Of a DNA stretch of 64,000 bases, positions 10,051 to 20,870 are shown piece after piece. The notes below the pieces were generated by a model that saw nothing but the letters and a program-made list of their open reading frames with translations, was not told the DNA's origin and searched no databases. The translations under genes were made by a program, and so were the position numbers. Within the stretch, counting starts at the first letter, position 1, and every line of letters starts with the position of its first letter. This DNA comes from Geosiphon pyriformis (Eukaryota > Glomeromycota > Glomeromycetes > Archaeosporales > Geosiphonaceae), in NCBI GenBank assembly GCA_016748015.1, contig JAAOMT010000435.1, positions 116,310 to 180,309 of the forward strand, in the 5' to 3' direction.

Positions 10051-11272
10051 ACCAACACCCATTTGAATTAACAACAAAACAACAAACAATAAACTCTGAA
10101 AACTACAACAATCTTAAACAATATTTGGAGACATTAACAATCCCAACAGATTGGTTCTCAGATAAAAAACATTAGTTACAACAACAAGCCAAAAAATACT
10201 TCTTATACAACAACATAATTTATTATTGAAACTTCAGAAACTCAAACAATCCACTCAGATTAATACAAGAACATGAAAAAGAAATCATTTTATATAACAT
10301 GTACTCAGACCCTTTATCAACACACCTAGAAAAATACAGCACCACCCAGAAAACATTAGAATATTACTTTTGGCCTCAAATGAAAAAAGACATTCATGAA
10401 TACGTTAAGTCTTGTGATAGTTGTCAAAGAAAAGGAGGAACTTGCTCTACAGAACCTTTAAACCCAATCAAAGTTGGACAGCCTTTTGACTGAGTTGGTA
10501 TTGATTTAGTCAGATTACTACCTATCACAAACCAAGGAAACCGTTATATTGCAGTAGCTATAGACTATCTCACCAAATGGCCTGAAGCCAGAGTCATTCA
10601 ACAAGCAGATGCGAAATCAGTAGCAAACTTCATCTACGAAAACATCATTTGTAGACATAAATGCCCAATAAAACTTTTATTTGATCAAGGAACACATTTT
10701 GTGAACAATTTAATGTCAAGAGATCATTATTTTTGTCCTACCATCTACAAACAAATGAACTTGTAAAACGTTTCAACAGAACATTGTGTGAATCATTAGC
10801 CAAAGTCTCAACTGATTTTGAACAAGAATGGGATCTCTTTATTCCATCAGTGTTACTAGCATATAGAACACTAAAACAAGATACCACAAAACACATACTA
10901 TTTGATTTAATCTATAGAAGAACAGCAATGTTACCAATTAGTTTTACAATAGAAACATATCCAGTACAACCAATTAATAAAGACAACTTTCAGAAAACAC
11001 TACAACAAAGAGCCTATACTCTGCTTAGCATATTGAAAGGAAAACAACAAATAGCACCCATCTATATTAAACACTTCCAAGCTCAACAAAAAGAATGGCA
11101 TGACAATAAATTGCCCCCAGTTATCAATGAATTTAAAATTAGAAACAAAGTTCTCTTACACAGAACTAAAGCTGAAAAACAATGGAGTGGAAAATTTGAA
11201 AATAAATGGGATAAACCATTCTTTATCCATGAAGTCTTAGGCAACGGATTATACAAGCTAAGACTTAACTAA
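10051..11272 (+). pseudogene. Family A integrase, copy 1
   Basis: The DDE integrase inserts the cDNA. The zinc-binding N-terminal part ends in FWPQMKKDI then CDSCQRKG (10360-10435). The core has GIDLVR (first Asp) and LLFDQGTHF (second Asp). The glutamate is lost, since LVKRFNRTL stands where LVERFN is expected. A 25-bp deletion relative to copy 3 between about 10711 and 10714 shifts the frame. The C-terminal domain (HEVLGNGLYKL, 11230-11265) is present. The gene then abuts a gag fragment at 11277, without ORF3 or a 3' LTR. Confidence 0.85.
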
Positions 11273-11276
11273 AAAA

Positions 11277-11815
11277 ATTGACCAACTCACAAAAAAGGTT
11301 GAAAATTATTTTACCAACCAACAAAAACAGCAACAACCACAAAGATATCAACCACTCCAATGATACAATCAAAATAATTATCCTTTATCATCCAACAATC
11401 AACCACAAAGCTGTTATTATTGTGGAATTTTAGGACATTAGAAATGAAATTGTAGAAAAATGCAAAAAAACCAACAAACCAAAAATAATCAACATTATTT
11501 CCAACATCAACAGTCCTACTACCATTTTTCATCATTAGTATATTACTTACCAAGACCACAATATCAGAATACTTATTACCAACCAGTCTTACAATCAATA
11601 CAACAGCAATTTCTACAAATTCAACAATATCAGCCACTATCTACACAACAATACCAAGTATTTGTCTGAAGATTGATTCAGCAAAACCAATTTACACTTC
11701 AAAATCAATTTTAGAATAATAACAACAGAATCAATTCAAACAACTAGTTGGTTCTCTAAAATTCTGGTCAGCAAAAACCCAATCACTACTACACTCAATC
11801 CAGCTATTTTATAAT
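11277..11815 (+). pseudogene. Family A gag C-terminus, copy 2
   Basis: The sequence resumes at KKIDQLTKKVENYF, equivalent to position 5717 in copy 1. It has a knuckle CYYCGILGH-stop-K-stop-NC, in which Trp and another residue have become stops, and a Gln/Tyr-rich tail. It follows copy 1 integrase with no LTR in between, so it marks a recombination or deletion junction. Confidence 0.8.
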
Positions 11816-12540
11816 GCCTAAATCGAATTTTCAGCAAACTGCACTTTCTAAAAGTAAAGCTGCAGCACCAAAATCAAATTTTTTTAACAATACTATTCTA
11901 CCAGTTCAAATTACTCAAAATGCCAACCTCTCAGATATATTTCTATTTGAATTTGAAGCCAATAAATCACCATTCTTGCTTAGCAATACAGTAGTTAATA
12001 AGCAAAAAGCAATTACTGCTATGTATACTAAAGCTGAAATAGAAGAAAAACAAATCCACTTAATTCTAGATAATAGATCTATTGGGAGCATTATTACTTA
12101 TTAACTGATGTAACAGCTTGGAAAAAACGTTGATAGACTAGCTTAAACTGTAATTGTTATAGCTAATAGCATGAAGAAAACTCCAGTAGAAGAAATTAAC
12201 AACTTCTTATTTATTGTTAATAGAATTACCATTTTAGTTAAAGTTTTAGTCATGAATGCACCCTAATATTAAGCTTTTGTTAAAAATAATTGGCTTTTCA
12301 AAGCCAATACAAATCTAGATTGAGAAACCCAAAAACTAAAAATTTCATATCAAAAACAATACACCAGAGTACTTGCTATCTGTGATACTTTTAATAAACA
12401 ATTTAAAAAAGCCCAGTATTTGAATTTGAAGAGAAAAAAAAAATGCCAATTACTGAAACATATATGGCTTTTGGATCAACATCCAATTGGGCTGAAGAAA
12501 CAGAACAAGAAATTTTTGAAGAAACCAAAAGATAGAATGT
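11816..12540 (+). pseudogene. Family A aspartic protease, copy 2
   Basis: An open segment at 11814-12104 reaches LILDNRSIGSII. The catalytic Asp is kept but the DSG triad reads DNR. Stops then interrupt the flap and the DWLQKAN-like region. It is collinear with copy 1 protease. Confidence 0.7.
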
Positions 12541-13102
12541 TGTTTGATACTTTACATTAAAACTATAGAAACAACTACCTTATATTCTACTTAAATATAA
12601 AGATTGCAAGAAAAAATGTTCATCAATGGAAGCATGTATTTTCCCAGAAGAAGAATATGAAATTTGCATCTGTTATTTTTATAAAGCATACCATAGAGAA
12701 TGATTTGGATATCTCAAATAAAGTAGAAAATAAAACAACACTCTTTGTCTCACATGTGAAAACATACTACCAAAAAAATGCAATTGAATTGATGTTGCAA
12801 TAAAAAGAGGAATATGTGATCAAATCTGCGAATATGTTCTATTAATCTTGGAAAAAATTAAAAGAGAAACACTATTTAATGTAGCATACAACAGTGCTCT
12901 TAACAAATTCTACCATTATTTTTATGATGCTAAAATAATCTTTGATTTAACAATAACTTTAATTAATATACCCATACAGAAAGATGTTTGCCAAATGAAA
13001 AAAGCTGAGTACATTGAATACACAATAAAATTAGCTAGATTCAACTATAAAAATAAAGTAGAAACATACTACCAAATTGCAAGCCACACTTATTCAACTT
13101 AA
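12541..13102 (+). pseudogene. Family A Cys-rich domain, copy 2
   Basis: This is a decayed version of 7040-7567. The C-terminal helical part is open at 12848-13102 (AYNSALNKFYHYF and onwards), and the upstream CxxC pairs are still visible but interrupted by stops. It shows the domain is a regular part of the family. Confidence 0.7.
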
Positions 13103-13745
13103 GAAGCTCAAATTCAATGATTAGAGCAAATAAACATTCAATTATGTAAAGAATGCATTATGTCTTGTGATAATAAATGGTGTCCAAAATGCTATGCTTT
13201 TAGTATTTTCTTATTTAGCAAAGATAACCAGAAGAAAATTGAGTTTGGAGAACTTGAGCCAAAAAAAAAATTGCAACAATTCCAATTTATTTTACTAAAA
13301 ATCAACCAATTCTACAACTCAAATATTTCAACAACAATGGTTAAGGAATCAAGCCAAAAAAAGTCCATAATATGGATGTTGAATATAATTTACAATATCC
13401 AAAAAAAGATACTTTGATTCTCTAACCAAAATCTTTAACAAAAATTAACCTTAAAATTGCTCTTAAAATTTTACCAGAAGCAATAGTTCAAATTGCTTCT
13501 TAATTATCCCTAGTCAGCAAAAGAATCAACATTAGAGAAGGAGTTATAAATACAGAATATACTGAAAACATTACTATTATACTACAAAATAAAACTGAAA
13601 AATCATTCAAAATAGAACATGCTGAAAAGATTGCTTAAGCAATTTATTTACTCTTAATTAATATTTTAGAATTGCAATTAGTTAATAACAAAAAAAATTA
13701 GGCAAAAATGAAAGAGGAATACAGGATTTTGATTCAACTAGATAA
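13103..13745 (+). pseudogene. Retroelement dUTPase, copy 2
   Basis: The CxxCxxxC start (13142-13190) and dUTPase motifs are recognisable: VEYNLQYP for motif 1, a decayed SLVSKRI motif 2, NTEYTENI where IDAGYTGDI stood, EKIA for motif 4, and DFDSTR for motif 5. Frameshifts and stops make it inactive. Confidence 0.7.
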
Positions 13746-14857
13746 TTTACAGTTCTAGTAAATATAGCTCTCAATATACAGAATAAATCTTACCAGATTC
13801 TTTAACTTCCTCAATCAATTACTATTTTATCTTTTAAAAAACATTATGAAATTTACACTTGTTTAAAACCCATTATTACTCAACAAATTTTTGAATCCAA
13901 TAAACAAATCTGTTTAAAGCATGAAATCTCAATTCCAAACGTTTATATTTCTAAAGAAATAAAGAAATTTCAAGTTACATTTTACAATCCTAAAAATTAT
14001 TTTATTGTTTTATTAAATAAATTAAAAATTGAAATCATATATAGCAACATCTTCCAAAATGAAAACTCTTAAATTGTCTTTAATTTTATCAAAATTATAA
14101 GACATATTCTACTTTCTAATCCAAACATTATTGCTATTATTGAAAACTACCACCTTATAGAAAAAAATTTTCTCAAATCAACATAAGTCCCTTAGAACTT
14201 CAACAACAAAGACAATTAAAACAGTTAATAGCTGAATTTGTTAACATATTTGCAAAAGATAACAATAATTTGGAAAAAACTAATATTGTTCAACATTAAA
14301 TTCACACAAGAAATATTTCACCAAAATGACAACAAATCTATTAAGTTTTATCTGCTAGCCACCAATTTATCAGAGAAGAGGTCCAAAAAATGCTTAATAA
14401 TGGATTGATCTAATTATCAAGAAGTTCATGAGCCTTACCAGTAGTTCTTGTCAAAATAAAAAATAAAAAAATCAGATTTTGTGTTGATTATTGACAATTG
14501 AATAGTGTCAAAATTAAAGATATTTATCCTCTTCTAAAAATTAATAACATGCTAGATGCTCTAAAAAAAGCCAAGTTTTTCTCAACTTTAGACTTGGAAA
14601 GTGAATACTGACAAGTTAAAATGAACCCAAAAAATTGTTCCAAAATAGCATTTACTATTCAAAGAGAAAACTATGAATTCAATATTATGCCTTTTGAATT
14701 CTGCAATGCACCAACAACATTTTAGCAACTTATGGATGTTATATATGAAGGACTCTTATGACAATTAGTAATTGTCTAATTTGATGATACTAATATGTAC
14801 TTACCAAGCTTTGAAGCTTATTTTATCTACTTGTAAGAAATTTTTCAATGATTATGG
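13746..14857 (+). pseudogene. Family A linker and truncated RT, copy 2
   Basis: The linker runs to about 14330 and the RT palm follows, with FSTLDLESEY (14580-14610) and FDDTN for YLDD near 14777. The RT stops at 14857, at the position equivalent to 9311 of copy 1, where a family D LTR and then a family A LTR follow. RNase H, integrase and ORF3 of this copy are missing. Confidence 0.75.
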
Positions 14858-15606
14858 TGTTACAAATAATTATTTGGGATCTCAAATCAAATAACAAACC
14901 CATAACTTGGTGCTTAATTGATAAACTGGTTAGTATTATCTAAAAGTTTTGGTAATCTGAAGATTTTGTGGTTAAGTCTTTTGTATAATAGACCGAGATT
15001 CAGTTGTAATTATTTTGTAGCTTTCTGGAATTGCAATTCCATCCAATTTTTTTCTTAGCTTGGTAGCTGGTTTTATTTTAGCAGTCATGCTCTTCTAATA
15101 AACTATTCATTAATATATATATAATGTTACTCTTATTTTTGGATCTTTTATCAGACTATTTATAATGTCAATAACTCAGTGCTTAATCCTTAATCAATTA
15201 GTAATAATAAAAAATAATAAAAGAAAAGAAATAAAATAAAGAAAAATAAAAAAATAAACCAAGGCAATAAATGTTAGTATCTCATCAATAGCCATAATCA
15301 AGAGCTATTGTTCCTATATGGTTAAGTATTAGTTACTATCAACATAAAGTGTTGATAGTGGAGAATGGATTGAAATAGCAAATAATTATTTATTAATAAT
15401 TGTATATAGAAAAGTTGCTTAGATTAAATCTAAAACTAAAAGGTCTGTTTTTTTTTACTTCTAATACTACTGCTATATATACATAATTGAGATTCCTCAA
15501 TTCCTCAATTTTTTACACCAGGAATCTTGGAATTCCATATTTACTATATCTACTTTTGATTGGCTAATTTATATATTAATATATTTTCTATATTCTATGA
15601 GTAACA
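14858..15606 (-). repeat. Solo family D LTR
   Basis: It starts TGTTAC and ends GTAACA, and it is the reverse complement of the family D LTRs at 43437-44359 and 46716-47610 (shared AACTTGGTGCTTAAT and CTATGAGTAACA ends). It is flanked by ATGG on both sides (14854-14857, 15607-15610). There is no internal sequence, so it is a recombined solo LTR. Confidence 0.75.
15286..15310 (-). other. Conserved LTR stem-loop (family D copy)
   Basis: CAATAGCC and AGCTATTG flank a 9-nt loop, giving an 8-bp stem with one wobble. The equivalent sites in families B and D keep the stem with different bases. Confidence 0.55.
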
Positions 15607-15610
15607 ATGG

Positions 15611-16579
15611 TGTTACCAGTAAAATTTTAGCTATTAATTGGCATGAAATTATTTTCGTAATTTCTATTATGAATTAGCATATACTATAATTATTTCGATT
15701 ATTACTTATTATTTAATCAAATTATCAAATATTATTACTCAATCAATAATCTGATTTGTACTATAAAAATTAAGATAATCAAATTACACAATACCCTGAA
15801 CTATTTAATATAGTCAAAATTGGCCGAAATTAATAAAAATTGGCCGAAATAATCAATAGTTCAGTGAAATAACTTGTTGTTTGCCAAAATGTATCTTTAG
15901 TTTACCAAAATTAGAGCAAAAAAAAAGTGCAAGTTCAAAGACTAGTACTATAACAAGTTGTATAAAAAAAGAGCTTTTTTCTTCAAAAAAATGTATCTTC
16001 TTATAGTATTTTATCATAGTATCTTACTTTAGATATCTTAATTATAACAAATTACCTTTTACAAAATCAAATAAAAATTAAATATTCGAAAACCAAATTC
16101 TTAAAATTATTATACTTGAAATTCTCTTAATACAACTAACGTTTTGAAATTGATTAGCTACCAATCTCAGTAATCTGTTAATGACTCCAGGCCTGAATAG
16201 AAAACGTTTTCCTTGACACAATTCTATTTCTTTTATATTTTTTTTATATTTTTTTATTTTCTTATTATAATCATTAGGGCAGCCTATAGACAAAATTTCT
16301 GTAGAAGAGTTGACTTTCACAGCAAAGTAATTACACATTTTAGTAAACTTCCAGATAAGCAATTCTTGAAAAAGAGTTGATGTTTACTACAATATAACTA
16401 CACAAAATAACTGACATAAAATTGGTTATTCCACTTATAAGCCCAACAGTTCAAATTATAGGAGATAATTTGAAGATAAATTCAGTTATTGGAGGTTTAA
16501 CCATTTCTGGAAAACGTGAATATATAACAAACAGACATTAACAACATTCAAGAAAAGAGACCAAAAACCTCTAGTAACA
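15611..16579 (+). repeat. Family A LTR (5' LTR of copy 3)
   Basis: This 969-bp LTR starts TGTTACCAG and ends CTAGTAACA. It is preceded by ATGG, directly after the truncated copy 2 RT and the solo LTR. Confidence 0.85.
15961..15967 (+). promoter_or_regulatory. LTR TATA box (family A)
   Basis: TATAAAA lies in the conserved block before AGAGCTTTTTTCTT. Confidence 0.5.
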
Positions 16580-16581
16580 TT

Positions 16582-16590
16582 TGGTGCTCT
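16582..16590 (+). other. Primer binding site, copy 3
   Basis: TGGTGCTCT follows the LTR end by two bases, as in copy 1. Confidence 0.65.
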
Positions 16591-16627
16591 TCTACAGAAA
16601 TAACACAGCAATAATAATTTCAAAGTA

Positions 16628-17104
16628 ATGACCACACCAGACACAACAATTCTAAAGTATTATCAGTCAATTTACACCCACTGCAAGCAAAGATTCAACA
16701 TCCCAAACGGAATTGAAGTTGTCAAAAAATCAGTATACCAATACATTAAAAACTGCATCAACAATTATCTTTTTAGAAACTACAATATTTCAGAAGTTAG
16801 AAACAACTTCTACAATAATTTATTGTACTATTTACAATTAGGAACTGAAGATCTTAACAGTGAAACACTTGCCATTTACTTTTAAGAACTTAACTTTAAC
16901 ATTATTCAGTATTGTAAAGAAAAATATCCAGTACAATCCAAATACTTTCTTGACTTTAAATTAGAAACAGAAACAAGCAACAAAGACAAACAAAAAGTAA
17001 AACAATACTTAAAAACCATCCCAAACACTCCAATACTATTAAAAACAACTGTCAAACACTTGCAAACACCTGAACAAGAAACCAGTATCAAATTATCACT
17101 TTTT
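16628..17104 (+). pseudogene. Family A gag N-terminus, copy 3
   Basis: This nearly matches 4415-4880 of copy 1 (KYYQSIYTHCKQRFNIP). It is open to 16885, where a Gln codon has become TAA, and continues in frame to about 17104. It then jumps directly to integrase, so capsid, protease, dUTPase and RT were lost by one internal deletion. Confidence 0.85.
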
Positions 17105-17960
17105 ATTACACTAAAGCCATCCAAAAAGCAAATACAAAATCAGTAGCAAATTTCATCTATGAAGATATTATTTGTAGACATAGATGCCTAATTAAACTTT
17201 TATTTGATCAAAAAACACATTTTGTAAACAACTTAATACAAAAAATTTGTGAATAATTCAATGTCAAAAGATCTTTATTATTACTTTATTATTTCCAAAC
17301 AAATAAACTTGTAGAATGTTTCAACAAAACATTGTGTAAATTTTTAGCCAAAGTCTCAACTGATTTTGAGCAGAAATAGAATATATTTATTTCATCAGTA
17401 TTACTAGCATATAGAACACTAAAACAAGATACTACAAAACATATACTATTTAACCTAACTTATGAGAGGACAGCAATATTACCAATTAATTTTACAGTAG
17501 AAACATACCCAGTGCAACCAATCAATGAAAAAAACTTTCAAAAAACACTTTAAAGAAAAATCTACATCCTTCTTAGTACACTAGAAAAAAACAAACAAAT
17601 AACAGCCACTTATATTAAACATTCTTAAACTTAATAAAAAAAAGACATAACAATAAACTGCCACCAATTACCAACAAATTTAAAGTTGAAAATAAAGTTC
17701 TCTTATATAGAACTAAAATTGAAAAACAATGGAATAGAAAATTTGAACATAAATAGGATAGAACATTTTATATTCACGAAATCTTAGACAATAGATCATA
17801 CAAATTAAAACTTGATAACAAAATACTAACAAAAGTTGTACATAAAGATTAATTGAAACACTATTATTCCAAAAACAATCCTGAACTATTAATTTCACAA
17901 ATTAGTACACATTCTTTTTTAATTAATTCTGAAAAAATTTCCTGAAATTTAGAACTAATA
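17105..17960 (+). pseudogene. Family A integrase, copy 3
   Basis: The integrase core resumes at KSVANFIYEDIICRH, keeps LLFDQKTHF, and retains the catalytic Glu (KLVECFNKTL) that copy 1 lost. It continues to the C-terminal SH3-like part and the tail region near 17800-17960. Stops are at Gln and Trp positions. Copy 3 lacks the 25-bp deletion of copy 1. Confidence 0.75.
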
Positions 17961-18205
17961 GTTATAATAAAACAACAACCAAACTTGAACACTTAATTTA
18001 ATATTTTTATAATAATTTTTTTAATAATACACAAAACATAAAAACAAAAATAGTAAATAATTACAAAAACATCCAAATCCAAAAACAAATAAAACTCAAT
18101 ATCCCAAAAATTATTTTTTTTATTTTTTTTCAAAATTTTATTTCTTAGTTAGTCATTTTTATTATAATTATTCCCCAAAATATTCAACAAATATTCCAAA
18201 AATTA
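17961..18205 (+). other. AT-rich spacer between integrase and ORF3
   Basis: No coding signal is seen. It is T-run rich (18112-18140), leading to the ATG at 18206. Confidence 0.4.
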
Positions 18206-18871
18206 ATGTTAGCCTTGAAAATACTTCTTGACTTATCCATAACAATTAATAGAAATCAAATTAATTATATTTAGAAAAAGACCACAGCTTTAGTAGTAAA
18301 CAATTTACAAAATTATAACTCTTATAGAAGAAACATAAGAAGTTATTCTGAAAGTCAACTATTAGAACTTTTAAAACAAGCTTTAAAAGAAAATCTTTTA
18401 TTTGCTCTTATTGATATTTTACCAAATGCCACAACTCAACAAAAATTTTTACTACTTTTAAATGAACAAAACACTGAACATATCCTTATCTATAGATATT
18501 TTCATATTGGAAAAACATTTTATGAACAAAAACTGGAACTTATAACAACAAATCTTACTCCTGAAACTATATAAAAACAAATTTACAATGAATTCAAGGC
18601 AGCAGCTGAACCAGTAAACACTTACTATAAACTTAGAGCAGTATTTAAACTTCACAATTTATTCAATACTTGTAAAAATGTCTTACAAAATCCAATACTT
18701 TACCCAATAAAGATTTAATACATTGGAAAGTTCACAGAACTGAAATTTCAACAATTTTCAGACCAGATTATTTTAATTATTTTGGACCACTATCTTAATA
18801 TTACAGATAATGCTTGGACTTTAATAAAGCTCAGTTTTGAAGAGAGGATTATATTATTAGTAGAATTTTAG
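18206..18871 (+). pseudogene. ORF3 in env position, family A
   Basis: Between integrase and the 3' LTR a single frame of 222 codons runs from ATG 18206 to TAG 18871. Only three internal stops interrupt it (TAG and two TAA, all one transition from Gln codons). The protein is helical and charged, with segments LLELLKQALKENLLFALIDI, AEPVNTYYKLRAVFKL and YIGKFTELKFQQF around a stop. There is no signal peptide or membrane span, so it is not Env-like. A frame at the same place in family B (24561-25295) shares the YYK, IG-T-F and C-terminal helix-LT pattern and the same relation to the polypurine tract. I do not recognise the protein. Confidence 0.7.
18839..18851 (+). other. Polypurine tract, family A
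   Basis: GAAGAGAGGATTA ends at the 3' LTR start, and family B has AAGAGAGGGATAA at the same place. It would prime plus-strand DNA. It overlaps the end of ORF3. Confidence 0.65.
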
Positions 18872-19817
18872 CTATTAATTAGCATGAAATTACCCTCATA
18901 ATTTCTATTATTAATTAGTATATATTATTATTATTGCAATTATTACCTATTATTTAATCAAATTATCAAATTATTAAAATATTATTATTCAATTAATAAC
19001 TTGATTTATACCATAGAAATTAAAATAATCAAATTACACAATACTCTGAACCATTTAATATTCAAAAATTTGCCGAAATTGACAGAAATTGGCCGAAATA
19101 ATTAATAGTTTGTAATAACTTGTAGTTTGCCAAAATGTATCTTTAGTTCACTGAAATTGTAACAAAAAAAAAGTGCATGTTTAAAGATTAGTATTATAAC
19201 AAGTTGTATAAAAAAAGAGCTTTTTTCTTCAAAAAAATATATCTTATTATAGTATTTTACTTTAGATATCTTAATTAGAACAAAATTATCTTTTATACAC
19301 TTTAAATAAAAATTAAATATTCGAAAACCAAATTCTTTAAAATTATTACACTTGAAATTCTCTCAACACAACTAACATTTTGAAATTGATTAGCTACCAA
19401 TTTCAATAATCTGTTAGTGACTTCAGACCTAAATAGAAAACAATTTTTTTGACAAAATTTTATTTTGTTTACATTTTTTTTATTTTTTTTTACTTTTCTT
19501 ATTATAATAATTAGAGTAGCCTACAGACAAGATTTTTGTAAAAAAGTTGACTTTTATAGCAAAATAACTACACATTTTAATGAGCTTCCAGATGAGCAAT
19601 TTCTGGAAAAAAGTTGATATTTACTACAATATAACTACACAAAATAACTGGCACAGAATTGGTCATTCTATTTATAAGCTCCAACAATTCAAATTATAAG
19701 AGATAATTTGAAGATAAATTTAGTTATTGGAGGTTCAACTACTTCCAAAAAACATGAATTTATAACAAACAAACATTAACAATATTCAAAAAAAGAGACC
19801 AAAAACCTCTAGTAACA
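18852..19817 (+). repeat. Family A 3' LTR
   Basis: This 966-bp LTR starts TATTATTAG, a decayed TGTTACCAG, and ends CTCTAGTAACA. It is followed by ATGT, the copy of the target site at 3379. Confidence 0.85.
19207..19213 (+). promoter_or_regulatory. LTR TATA box (family A)
   Basis: TATAAAA lies in the same conserved block as in the other three LTRs. Confidence 0.5.
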
Positions 19818-20870
19818 ATGTGTAATGTTTGGAATATCAATGTCCCTATTAAGCAAGAAAATATTGTTCATTGGCATAAAGAATCTGGAAATATGGTTTT
19901 GATTGTTACAGAAACAAAGTTAAAGTCTAGTATTAAGCCATAAATTGCAAACAAGTTTGATTAAGTAAAAATCTTTTTATTTGGTTTGAACAAAGGGTTT
20001 TTTGGTGGTGGAGTGGCAATTATCATAAAAAATTCTATTGTATATCATGTTTTTAAGATTAAGGAAGTTTCCAGTTAGGTTATTTTGGTGCAGTTTTTTT
20101 TCAAAAACAAGCTTTTAGTTTTGATTCTGAGTTTATATGCTAGTGTTTTTGCTGAGATTAGGTTTAGTTTTGCTTCAGAAATCAACTTTTTTATAGTTAA
20201 AGCAGTTAACTCTAGTAGTTTTGTAATCTTGAGTGAGAATTTCAATAAGAATAGGTTTTGCTTGGAGTTGGGTCTAGTCAATTCATTTGATAAGTATTTT
20301 TTGGTTAAAACTTCTACTTAAAGCAATTCTAAAGACATTGAAAAAGTCATTAACTTTATTTTTGTGAGCCAAAGTCTGGCATTTGCCATTACTAGTCATA
20401 GAATTGATTCTGTTTCTGATTTTTTTAATACTAATTACAGAGCTTTTTCAATTGCAGTTGGTTTGGGTAGTCTTTTAAATATTTATTTTGGTATGGAGCA
20501 TAAATAAACAAATAAGAATGGGTAAAGGTTCAAGATTAAGAACATTAATACTAACAAGTAGTTTCAGTTTAAAGAATGCTCTTTAAGCAAATTCTCAAAA
20601 TTATTGTTTTGATTCAATAGTACAAGGGATAGTAGTAATTTGGATACTATATGGGAAGTTCTAAAGGATATTGCAGTTAACTCTATTGGTAAAGTGTTTT
20701 CTAAGCTATGGTTTAATAATTTTGACTGTTCTAAAAATAAGCTTTTGTTAAGGTTTTTTAAGCTGAAGTTGTTAATGTCTAAACTCATAAAGAGTATAGA
20801 TTTAGGTCAATATTTGAATGCCATTTGCCTCCTTGATACTTGATTTACCATTAACATAAAAGAAGCAATC
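19818..20870 (+). pseudogene. LINE ORF2, AP-type endonuclease domain
   Basis: ORF2 begins ATGTGTAATGTTTGG (MCNVWNINV) inside the duplicated target site. The endonuclease nicks target DNA. TETKL carries the catalytic Glu near 19905. The GDFN-type motif reads SENFNKN (Asp lost, 20235) and the SDH-type motif reads TNYRAFS (Asp and His lost, 20430). Several frames with stops are needed to follow it, with open pieces at 20085-20321 and 20640-20843. Confidence 0.8.

Larger units (their letters stand above)
3383..19817 (+). mobile_element. Compound family A Gypsy-like insertion (three LTRs, three internal regions)
   Basis: The order is LTR (3383-4369), internal copy 1 (4370-11272), copy 2 fragment from mid-gag to RT (11277-14857), solo family D LTR (14858-15606), LTR (15611-16579), copy 3 with an internal deletion (16580-18851), LTR (18852-19817). 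The outer ends carry the 4-bp duplication ATGT. The layout fits nested insertion of one A element into the RT of another, followed by recombination between 3' LTRs. RT-RNase H-integrase order in copy 1 places it in Ty3/Gypsy (Metaviridae). Confidence 0.8.

Noticed and set aside
4415-14857. Altered genetic code (TAA/TAG as Gln, TGA as Trp)
   Set aside because: Stops in the elements fall at Gln and Trp positions, but the same genes also lost catalytic residues by the same kind of change, other Gln and Trp codons are normal, and the host gene at 54584-55848 needs no recoding.
18206-18871. Envelope gene
   Set aside because: Position fits, but no signal peptide, cleavage site or membrane span is seen.
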